Source: Propionivibrio dicarboxylicus
GTDB taxonomy: Bacteria > Pseudomonadota > Gammaproteobacteria > Burkholderiales > Rhodocyclaceae
Direction: 5' to 3'
NCBI RefSeq assembly: GCF_900099695.1
Contig: NZ_FNCY01000004.1
Coordinates: 62,001 to 126,000 of the forward strand
Length of the DNA: 64,000 bases
How positions within the stretch are numbered: the stretch's first letter is position 1; every line of letters begins with the position of its first letter. The notes below the pieces were generated by a model. It did not search any database and was not told the origin of the DNA. It saw only the letters and a program-made list of their open reading frames with translations. Of this stretch, positions 58,202-64,000 are shown piece after piece. The position numbers and the translations under genes are program-made.

Positions 58202-58238
58202 CAATATACGTATTGATATTATATCTGTCAATATATTG
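58202..58238 (-). promoter_or_regulatory. Promoter and double palindromic operator of the ArsR-RND operon
   Basis: On the minus strand a perfect -35 (TTGACA, plus-strand 58226-58231), a 17-base spacer and a near-perfect -10 (TATATT, 58203-58208) precede the ATG at 58172. Two palindromes overlap them: CAATATATTG at 58229-58238 over the -35, and CAATA-4-TATTG at 58202-58215 over the -10. Repressor bound there would block RNA polymerase, so autoregulation by the ArsR-family protein is likely. Confidence 0.75.
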
Positions 58239-58406
58239 TTAGCCGTAACAAATGGCCGCCGGCCGGCGGTGCCCGCCCGAGGGCAACGGATGCGAGAAAG
58301 TCGGATACGACGCCGCCTGGCGCGCCCCCTCCGGGACTACACCATCAGCATAGGACGTCCGGGTGCGCTCCGCCAGCGGCGCGGAGCCACCCGTATCGGT
58401 CGACGC

Positions 58407-58598
58407 CTACTCGTCCTTCTTGCAGGTCGAGCAGCCGAGCACGGGATAGAGCGGGCACCAGCCAAGCAGGCCGGTCGCCAGCGGCACGATGCCGACATAA
58501 GTCCAGGGCGCGCCGATACCGGCAAACGCGCAGCCGAGCAGAACGACGCCAACAACGATCCGCGCCACCTTATCGATGCCACCGACATTACTTTTCAT
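58407..58598 (-). CDS. DUF2892 small membrane protein with Cys-rich tail
   Basis: The 63-residue protein has two hydrophobic helices (about residues 11-28 and 31-48) and ends G-W-C-P-L-Y-P-V-L-G-C-S-T-C-K-K-D-E, a common DUF2892 ending. AGGAG lies 6 bases before ATG 58598. It is the second DUF2892 gene within 5 kb but belongs to a different subtype from that at 53330. It follows the respiratory genes on the same strand (95-bp gap) and precedes the ArsR promoter, so it may be the last gene of the octaheme locus. Sulfur-related membrane role is inferred from context. Confidence 0.82.
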   Translation of the reverse strand: MKSNVGGIDKVARIVVGVVLLGCAFAGIGAPWTYVGIVPLATGLLGWCPLYPVLGCSTCKKDE

Positions 58599-58693
58599 GA
58601 CCATCTCCTGAAAAGGACCTGTGCCGATAAGACTTGGCCGGACAGCACCGGTTCCGTCATCCGGAACGAAGGCGCCCGCCGGCCCGGGAACGC

Positions 58694-59005
58694 CTAGCAA
58701 CCGGCGGTCTTGCGGAAGGACTTGCTCTGGTTGTTACCGCCGGCATCGTCGAAGCGGGCGCGGATCTCGTCGCCGACCTGGATGCGCTTGTCCTTGAACT
58801 TGTCGAGCGTCTCGTCGTCGCCGATCGACAGGACAACGGAATTGCCGCTCTTGTTGTCCTTGAGCGTCGCCTTCGCCGATTTGCCGTCGGGCGCGAGCTG
58901 GATCTTCTCGACGACGCCGACCATCTTGACGTCGGCGGCCAGGGCCGTCGTCGCCGAGAACGCAAAAACCGTCGCGCAGAGCGCATTAAGAAGCAGTGAA
59001 CGCAT
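58694..59005 (-). CDS. Small periplasmic protein, uncharacterised
   Basis: The 103-residue product has a clear signal peptide (residues 1-23, ending A-L-A-A). The mature 80 residues are beta-rich and charged (V-K-M-V-G-V-V-E-K-I-Q-L, then K-D-K-R-I-Q-V-G-D-E-I-R-A-R-F), like a small OB- or SH3-type fold, and end with a single Cys. It lies 51 bp after the DUF3373 gene on the same strand and probably belongs to the respiratory operon. No heme or metal motif is seen. Function unknown. Confidence 0.75.
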   Translation of the reverse strand: MRSLLLNALCATVFAFSATTALAADVKMVGVVEKIQLAPDGKSAKATLKDNKSGNSVVLSIGDDETLDKFKDKRIQVGDEIRARFDDAGGNNQSKSFRKTAGC

Positions 59006-59056
59006 GGTGGATTCCTTTCATGAAGTGAGAAATGCGGGGACTGAGAGTGAAATTGA

Positions 59057-60796
59057 CTAGAAGCGGACCTCGAAGGTCGCGTAAGCGTTGTAGGCCTTGG
59101 CCAGGGGCGTCGTCGTCGACATGTTGCCGTTGATCGACGAAATCCTGACTGGCGCGCCGACCCAGTTGTTGCTGCCGGTATATTGGAAGTCGTAGTACTG
59201 AATGCCGAGGCGGAAGAAGCTCTTGGCGCCGAGCGAGGAGATCGGCCGGCTTTCGAGTTCCTGGATCAGGTAGGCCTCATAGACGTTGCCGCGCGTGCCG
59301 AGCTTGGCCGTCCACATATCGATCGCCGACGGCGCGAAGGTGATCCAGTTCTTGCTGCCGTGGTTGTACTCGACGCCGATCTTGGTCTTCGACGGCAGGT
59401 CGTAGCGCAGGCCGAGGTAGAGGGCGGAACCGGTGCGATCGACCGGCGACTCGGGATCGAAGAAGGCGCCGGTGAGCAGCCCCTGGAAGCCGAACTGCGA
59501 CGACACGTTGTTGTTCGGCCGCGTCCGGCTCAGGCCGAGATCGACGAAATAATTGAGATCGCCGGCGCCGACCTTGCGCAGAGTCCCCATTACGCCGGCG
59601 CCGAGCCAGTCGATGTCGCCGAGGTTGGTTTTTGGCATGGTGTTGCCGAAATAGGTGTTCGTCATCTTCGGCGCGTCGAAGATGTGCATGCCGCGGTTCC
59701 ACTGCGTCCACACGCGCAGCGCATCGGTGTCGATCGGCACGACGGCGACGCCGACCATGTCGGTGTCCTGGATCGAGTTGCCGAGCGGCTGGCTGAAGCC
59801 GCTCTCGAAGCCGCGACCGTAGCAGATCTTGCCGTAGGCGCCGGGCAGACCGTCGATATCCGGCGCCCAGCCGAGCGTCATGCCGTCGAAGGCATAGTCG
59901 ACGAGCAGCGCCGGTGTGCCGCCATTGCCGGGACGCGGCATGTTCGTACGCAGATTGCTCGGCGCGCCGTTGGTCGACGGCCGGCGGCCAACCGAGAACC
60001 AGATATCCTCGTCGGCGATGTTGCTCCAGGTCGCATAGGCGCGATCGACGTTGAGGAAGCTGCTCGACGGGACGTGCGCGACGGTGCCGTCGAAAACGCC
60101 GACGCGGTCGGCGAAGAAGGGCGAATTGCCGCTGTTGGTGACGGCATCGGCATCGGAGGCGCCGAAGGTCTTGTACATCATCAGCCGCGTCGTCAGCGAC
60201 ACGTTCTGCGTCGCCTTGGCGTGCAGGTCGAGGCCGAAACGGTTGGTGTAGAGCGTTGAATTGTCGGGCTTGTAGGCCGGCACCGTCTTGGCGTAGCCGT
60301 TGAGCGCCCCGAGCATCGCCGAGTTCGACCCCAGGAACTGGCGCGCCTGGCTATAGGACTGGACGCCGGCCATGTCCTTGGCGAACTGCGCCATGCCGTT
60401 GAGCGCCGCGCCGTTGCCCGCGGTCGGGTTGGCAAAAAACGCCGCCTGCAGCGAATTCTGCGCGTTGGCGAAGGTCGCCGGCACATCGGTGAAGGTCCGC
60501 GTCTCGCCGCGCAGGCCGTCGACGCGGAACTGGTAATCGCCGCCGATCGTCAGCCACTTCTCCATCGATTTCTCTTCCGAACGCGCCACCTTCTCCTGCA
60601 GATCGCTCGTCGCCTGCCGGGCCTTCTCCTGGCTGGCCTGGTTGGCGTTGACCTGGGCGCGCAACTGCTCGATCTCCTTCTGCATCGCCTCGAGCTTCCT
60701 GAGCAGCTCGGCATCCGAGGCGTGCGCCGCCACCGGAACGAACAGACTGGCCAAAAGACAGGCGATCACCCGCCTGGAATTCCGCTGAAACTCCAT
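59057..60796 (-). CDS. DUF3373-family outer-membrane protein with N-terminal coiled coil
   Basis: The 579-residue product has a signal peptide (residues 1-26), a coiled coil at about 28-80 (heptads of Leu, Gln, Glu, Lys), then a barrel of alternating beta strands ending in Phe (A-T-F-E-V-R-F). It matches DUF3373 porin-like proteins found in iron-, sulfur- and oxyanion-respiring bacteria. It lies 42 bp after the cytochrome b gene. The coiled coil probably reaches through the periplasm, as in trimeric or peptidoglycan-anchored porins. Likely role: passage of the electron acceptor, or support for electron transfer. No heme motif is present. Confidence 0.82.
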   Translation of the reverse strand: MEFQRNSRRVIACLLASLFVPVAAHASDAELLRKLEAMQKEIEQLRAQVNANQASQEKARQATSDLQEKVARSEEKSMEKWLTIGGDYQFRVDGLRGETRTFTDVPATFANAQNSLQAAFFANPTAGNGAALNGMAQFAKDMAGVQSYSQARQFLGSNSAMLGALNGYAKTVPAYKPDNSTLYTNRFGLDLHAKATQNVSLTTRLMMYKTFGASDADAVTNSGNSPFFADRVGVFDGTVAHVPSSSFLNVDRAYATWSNIADEDIWFSVGRRPSTNGAPSNLRTNMPRPGNGGTPALLVDYAFDGMTLGWAPDIDGLPGAYGKICYGRGFESGFSQPLGNSIQDTDMVGVAVVPIDTDALRVWTQWNRGMHIFDAPKMTNTYFGNTMPKTNLGDIDWLGAGVMGTLRKVGAGDLNYFVDLGLSRTRPNNNVSSQFGFQGLLTGAFFDPESPVDRTGSALYLGLRYDLPSKTKIGVEYNHGSKNWITFAPSAIDMWTAKLGTRGNVYEAYLIQELESRPISSLGAKSFFRLGIQYYDFQYTGSNNWVGAPVRISSINGNMSTTTPLAKAYNAYATFEVRF

Positions 60797-60838
60797 GATG
60801 ATTGACTCCCCTACGTTATTGAAATGAAATTCCTTGCG

Positions 60839-61459
60839 CTAACCCTCGCGCGGCGCGTGGCCGTGGTCGACGTCTTCCCAACCGGTGATCATCGCCTTGA
60901 TATGCGCCAGCGGCGTGTGTCCGGTCGTGGCGAGATAGAGGTGCGAGACGAGGAAGGCGAGCATCAGGAATGCACCGACCGTATGCCCCGTGGCGACCCA
61001 GTCGAGCGACAGATTCGTCAGCCCCCAGGCGGCCCAGTCGTTGTAGAAGAGATAGAGCCAGCCGGTGATCCAGATCAACGGGCTGACGAAGACCAGAATG
61101 CCGAGATAGGTCAGCCGCTGCAGCGGGTTGTGCTTGTTCGACGCACTCGGCTTGAACGGATGCGGTTCGTTGCGGAAGATGCCGGACGAGTAGAACCGGG
61201 CCACCGCGATCATTTTGTCGGTGGTCGGAATGTAGTGGCGCCATTCGCCGGTGGTGAAATGCCAGAAGATGGCGAACACCCACAAGCCGACGAGCGCCCA
61301 GGCGGCGAAACTGTGATAGCTGACCGCCTTGGCGAAGCCGAACAACGCGTAGCTGCCATGGATCTCGAAACCGGTCAGCAGCATGAACATGATCAACGCC
61401 GCCTGCGACCAGTGCCAGAAGCGCTCGAAGCCCTTGAAAAGATAAATACGTTCGGACAT
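60839..61459 (-). CDS. Cytochrome b561-type membrane subunit
   Basis: The 206-residue inner-membrane protein has four hydrophobic helices and heme-ligand His candidates at F-W-H-W (near residue 16), Y-H-S-F (near 48), F-W-H-F (near 66) and S-H-L-Y in the last helix. It resembles the b-type cytochromes of formate dehydrogenase and Ni,Fe-hydrogenase, which pass electrons between quinol and a periplasmic partner. The gene lies 9 bp after the octaheme gene, whose stop overlaps its AGGGG ribosome binding site. Together they would form a quinol-to-octaheme module. Confidence 0.9.
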   Translation of the reverse strand: MSERIYLFKGFERFWHWSQAALIMFMLLTGFEIHGSYALFGFAKAVSYHSFAAWALVGLWVFAIFWHFTTGEWRHYIPTTDKMIAVARFYSSGIFRNEPHPFKPSASNKHNPLQRLTYLGILVFVSPLIWITGWLYLFYNDWAAWGLTNLSLDWVATGHTVGAFLMLAFLVSHLYLATTGHTPLAHIKAMITGWEDVDHGHAPREG

Positions 61460-61468
61460 GCCAATCCC

Positions 61469-63070
61469 CTAATTCTTGCGACGCGAAACGATGCGCATCA
61501 GGCCGTGGCCGAGCGAACCGACGAAGGCCAGCAGGACGACGCCCCAACCGAGCATGTCTAGCATTCCCTTGGCATCGCGGCCGGGAATATAGACACCGTC
61601 GATCGCGGCCAGACGCCCGTTGCGGCTATGACATTCGACACAGGCGAGCGCCTTCTCCTTGGGCGCGACCATGTGCGTGATCGGCCATTGCGAGACGGTC
61701 TCGATGAAATCGACCTTGCCCGAGAACGGGCGTCCGGCGGTCTTCATGCCCGAGGCCACCGCTTTCTCCCAATCGAGATTGGCCCAGAAAGCCGTGTCGT
61801 CGGCGCCGGCCAGGTGCGTCACCACCAGCGTCTTGTTCACCGGATCGAAAGGCTGCTTGCCGGTAAAGGTCTTGATCGGCCAGATCAGCGACTTGCCGTC
61901 GCGGGCGCTGCCCTCGTACTTGTTGATGTAGATCGGCTCGGCCGACTTCTCGATCTTGTCCTCGGCCAGCGTGTACTTGTTGACGCCGTTCATCCAGATG
62001 TAATCGGGCTTGACGTTCGTTCCCCAGACGAAATCACCCTTGATGCCGAGGTAGGTGTCATAGCCGTCGTCATCCTTGACCACCAGCGGTTTGCCGTTCT
62101 TGTCGCGCTTGCCGGCTGTCGACCAGTCCCAGCGCATCTTGGTCGGCACGTCGCCGCGCGCGAACTCGGGAATATGACAGGTCTGGCAGGCGACCTTGTC
62201 GGTATGGTCGTTGAGTTTGGCCTGCTTATGCGGCGCCTGGCCGTGACAGGACTGGCAGGTCGCGACGTTGCGGCCCTTGTCGTCCGGATTGCCCGGCATC
62301 AATGCCGCATGGCCGTCCTTGCCGGTCGGCGCGTAGCGGCTGCCCGGCACCTGGTGCGCGTCGGTCTTGTGGCAGGTGGCGCAGCTGAAATTGAGGCCAT
62401 CCTTGGCCATATGCACATCGAGATCGCGATCGGGCTTCTCGAGCGAGGTGTCGAGATCGCCGTGCTTGACGCCGTCGCCGCCGCCCCCGGTAAAGTGGCA
62501 GTTGCCGCAGTTCTGCCGGCGCGTCTTGCCCACCGCCTGCGCGATCGGCGTCAGGTTGGTGCCCTTGATGATCTTGCCCGAACCCGGCGGAAACTCGGTG
62601 TCCTTGGTCACCGGCGCGCCGGCGAAGCCGCTCGGTTTCGTGTATTTGCCCGTCGTATCGTGACAGGCCAGGCAATCGACATTCTCCTGCGAGGCGAAGT
62701 CGAAGTTCTCGCTCATGCCGTAGCCGATGTGGCAGCTGGCGCAGGCCTTGAAGTTCGAGGTCGCCGAGGTGCAGTAATTGTTGATGACGTGACGCTTGCC
62801 AAGCTTCTGCTGGGTCTGCGGGTTGATGACCTCCCACTTCCAGTGCTGCGTCTGGTGGATCTGCTTGGCCGCCTCGGTGTGACAGCTGAGACAGGCCTTG
62901 GTGACCTCCTGCCCCGAGGCGAATTCGCGCTGCAGCTCCTTGAACTTGCTGTGATCGGCCGTCGATTTCGGCACACCGACCGCACCGGACGACTCAGCCG
63001 CCACCGCCACGGCGATGCCCACGATGCACGACGCCACGGCAAATAGCACCCGCTGCCATATTCTTTTCAT
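61469..63070 (-). CDS. Octaheme c-type cytochrome, tetrathionate reductase (OTR) family, with C-terminal membrane helix
   Basis: The 533-residue protein has a signal peptide (to about residue 25) and exactly eight C-x-x-C-H motifs: C-L-S-C-H, C-A-S-C-H, C-L-A-C-H, C-G-N-C-H, C-A-T-C-H, C-Q-S-C-H, C-Q-T-C-H and C-V-E-C-H. This matches the octaheme tetrathionate reductase family, whose Shewanella member reduces tetrathionate, nitrite and hydroxylamine in vitro. The C-terminus carries a hydrophobic helix (G-W-G-V-V-L-L-A-F-V-G-S) and basic end, so it is anchored in the membrane. ATG 63070 is chosen because GGGG lies 7 bases upstream. It leads the cytochrome b and DUF3373 genes. The true substrate is unproven. 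Confidence 0.92.
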   Translation of the reverse strand: MKRIWQRVLFAVASCIVGIAVAVAAESSGAVGVPKSTADHSKFKELQREFASGQEVTKACLSCHTEAAKQIHQTQHWKWEVINPQTQQKLGKRHVINNYCTSATSNFKACASCHIGYGMSENFDFASQENVDCLACHDTTGKYTKPSGFAGAPVTKDTEFPPGSGKIIKGTNLTPIAQAVGKTRRQNCGNCHFTGGGGDGVKHGDLDTSLEKPDRDLDVHMAKDGLNFSCATCHKTDAHQVPGSRYAPTGKDGHAALMPGNPDDKGRNVATCQSCHGQAPHKQAKLNDHTDKVACQTCHIPEFARGDVPTKMRWDWSTAGKRDKNGKPLVVKDDDGYDTYLGIKGDFVWGTNVKPDYIWMNGVNKYTLAEDKIEKSAEPIYINKYEGSARDGKSLIWPIKTFTGKQPFDPVNKTLVVTHLAGADDTAFWANLDWEKAVASGMKTAGRPFSGKVDFIETVSQWPITHMVAPKEKALACVECHSRNGRLAAIDGVYIPGRDAKGMLDMLGWGVVLLAFVGSLGHGLMRIVSRRKN

Positions 63071-63145
63071 TCCCATCCCCTTGTTCGGCCGGACACGGCT
63101 TATTTCCCTGGTATATCCGGACACGCTAATATATTTTTTTAGTAA

Positions 63146-63169
63146 ATTATAAATTGCTAATAATGTCAA
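63146..63169 (-). promoter_or_regulatory. AT-rich putative promoter of the octaheme operon
   Basis: On the minus strand TTGACA (plus-strand 63164-63169) and TATAAT (63146-63151) occur in an AT-rich island about 75-100 bases upstream of ATG 63070. The spacing between them is only 12 bases, so they cannot act together as one sigma-70 promoter; one of the two with an unseen partner, or an activator, is needed. No exact FNR box was found. Confidence 0.35.
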
Positions 63170-63250
63170 GCCCGGTTAAGAGAGGTAAAAGCTTTCGTCC
63201 CGCCCCCCGCCTCGTCGCCGATTCGCGCCAATGACGATGCGCGCCTGCCG

Positions 63251-63256
63251 TATAAT
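63251..63256 (+). promoter_or_regulatory. Consensus -10 element before the DUF134 gene
   Basis: TATAAT at 63251-63256 is a perfect -10 hexamer 37 bases before the ATG at 63293. No good -35 is visible 17 bases upstream, so activation or an extended -10 is possible. Confidence 0.5.
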
Positions 63257-63292
63257 TTCCGCGCTTATCCCAACGACTTGAAGGAAATGACG

Positions 63293-63625
63293 ATGGCGCG
63301 CCCGATCAAATGCCGACGCATCGACTGCATGCCGGCATCGAGCTATTACAAGCCGGCCGGCATCCCCTTGCGCGACCTCGATGAAGTCGTGCTCGGCATG
63401 GACGAACTCGAAGCCATGCGGCTGACCGATCTCGAAGGCCTCTACCAGGCCGACGCGGCGGAGCGCATGGGCGTCTCGCGCCAGACCATCGGCAACATCC
63501 TCAATCGCGCCCACACCAAGATCGCCGATGCCCTCCTGAACGGCAAGGCCCTGCGCATCGAAGCCGAGACGAGCAGCGAGCGCGAAGAAAGCGAAGAAAG
63601 CGAAGAGAACACCGTGACGCCGTGA
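63293..63625 (+). CDS. DUF134 helix-turn-helix protein
   Basis: The 110-residue protein has the DUF134 opening (A-R-P-I-K-C-R-R-I), a central stretch D-E-L-E-A-M-R-L-T-D-L-E-G-L-Y-Q, a sigma-region-4-like helix-turn-helix (A-A-E-R-M-G-V-S-R-Q-T-I-G-N-I-L), and an acidic Glu/Ser-rich tail. Family members often pair with NifX/NifB-like Fe-Mo cofactor-binding proteins, which is exactly the neighbour at 63720. ATG 63293 is chosen over ATG 63287 because AAGGA is best spaced for it. Likely a regulator of unknown ligand. Confidence 0.88.
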   Translation: MARPIKCRRIDCMPASSYYKPAGIPLRDLDEVVLGMDELEAMRLTDLEGLYQADAAERMGVSRQTIGNILNRAHTKIADALLNGKALRIEAETSSEREESEESEENTVTP

Positions 63626-63645
63626 GCGCCTACGGCCATCGCGCC

Positions 63646-63674
63646 TTGCTCAAATAAGTGGCATATGCTATAAA
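63646..63674 (+). promoter_or_regulatory. Possible promoter of the NifX-like gene
   Basis: TTGCTC at 63646-63651 and TATAAA at 63669-63674 are separated by 17 bases, 45 bases before ATG 63720. The -10 is good and the -35 weak. Confidence 0.45.
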
Positions 63675-63719
63675 CAGAGCCTGACTGCTCCTTTCCCCAT
63701 TTCGAAACGACTCACTCCC

Positions 63720-64000
63720 ATGAAAATCTGCATCCCCGTCGCCTCGTCGGAGGGTCTCGCCGCTTGCGTCGTCCCGGCGCAACCCGACACCCGTTTCCTG
63801 CACCTGCATGACCTCGAGACCGACAGTTTCGAGCTCATCGACCTCAACCAGCCGGACGGCGGCGACGCAGAGATCGCCTTCGACGCGATCATCTGCAGCG
63901 CCATTTCGAAGCCCGTCTTCGGCGCGCTGCGTCAGCAAGGCAAGCACGTTTTCCTGACCGAGGCGACGACCGTCGCCGACGCGCTGGCCGAATTCGCCAG
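63720..64000 (+). CDS. NifX/NifB-like dinitrogenase iron-molybdenum cofactor-binding protein, cut by the window end
   Basis: From ATG 63720 the frame stays open to the right edge (93 codons). The start M-K-I-C-I-P-V-A-S, the R-F-L-H-L-H-D-L strand and D-A-I-I-C-S-A-I-S-K-P with F-G-A-L-R-Q-Q-G-K-H-V-F match the small alpha/beta fold of dinitrogenase Fe-Mo cofactor-binding proteins (PF02579). Stand-alone members without nitrogenase bind iron-sulfur or molybdenum clusters and are often next to DUF134 genes, as here. The C-terminus is outside the window. Confidence 0.85.
   Translation, partial: MKICIPVASSEGLAACVVPAQPDTRFLHLHDLETDSFELIDLNQPDGGDAEIAFDAIICSAISKPVFGALRQQGKHVFLTEATTVADALAEFA

Noticed and set aside
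63150-63170. FNR/CRP-like site upstream of the octaheme gene
   Set aside because: The half-sites seen (TTGCT and GTCAA) are separated by six bases, not the four of an FNR box, so the match is not exact.

Overview
The window is GC-rich, densely coding bacterial DNA with a strong G/C bias at third codon positions, which is why long mirror frames oppose most genes. Gene content suggests a metabolically versatile betaproteobacterium, probably Rhodocyclaceae-like: an octaheme tetrathionate-reductase-family cytochrome, TRAP and PhnD-like binding proteins, many PAS/Cache hybrid histidine kinases, c-di-GMP proteins and PutA-based proline catabolism. The taxonomic call is inference from gene content only. 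No rRNA, tRNA, CRISPR array, phage module or intact transposase was seen.

Layout. 1-2780: a PAS sensor cut by the left edge, a DUF2934 protein, a single-domain response regulator and a LysR regulator. 2991-3492: a broken small ORF with a perfect 53-bp inverted repeat and a solo copy of a mobile-repeat terminus touching the putA stop codon. 3492-10911: a proline/glutamate-semialdehyde block (putA, Lrp-type regulator, MHS-type transporter, pruA-like P5C dehydrogenase). 11254-15641: histidine kinase, YcgR/PilZ protein and chemoreceptor. 15884-20122: a hydroxyacid or sugar-acid cluster (SAF-domain dehydrogenase, GntR regulator, 2-hydroxyacid dehydrogenase, AEC transporter) with an 18-bp perfect palindrome in its divergent promoter region.

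20134-39338 is a signalling island: a c-heme-binding DUF3365-PAS-GGDEF-EAL protein, an amidohydrolase, a MORN/caspase-like lipoprotein, a 1979-residue hybrid kinase, a degenerate histidine-phosphatase-like secreted protein, an HD-GYP response regulator, a REC-kinase, and a PhnD-like binding protein, hybrid kinase and FixJ-type regulator set. A 269-bp MITE-like element with nested hairpins lies between the two divergent response-regulator genes at 33444 and 33922.

39514-46958 encodes a two-partner secretion system (TpsB transporter, 1691-residue TpsA exoprotein) followed by an overlapping FecR-domain gene. 47212-51923 holds an orphan TRAP binding protein and a dCache hybrid kinase. 51943-58172 is a tripartite RND efflux operon led by an ArsR-family regulator whose cysteine spacing matches the persulfide sensors SqrR/BigR. 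Its promoter (TTGACA, 17 bp, TATATT) is overlapped by two palindromes. 58407-63070 is a respiratory locus: octaheme cytochrome, cytochrome b, DUF3373 outer-membrane protein, a small periplasmic protein and a DUF2892 protein. The right edge has a DUF134 protein and a NifX-like protein cut by the window end.

Common threads are sulfur and redox physiology (octaheme reductase, SqrR-like regulator, two DUF2892 proteins, heme sensor) and very dense phosphorelay and c-di-GMP signalling.
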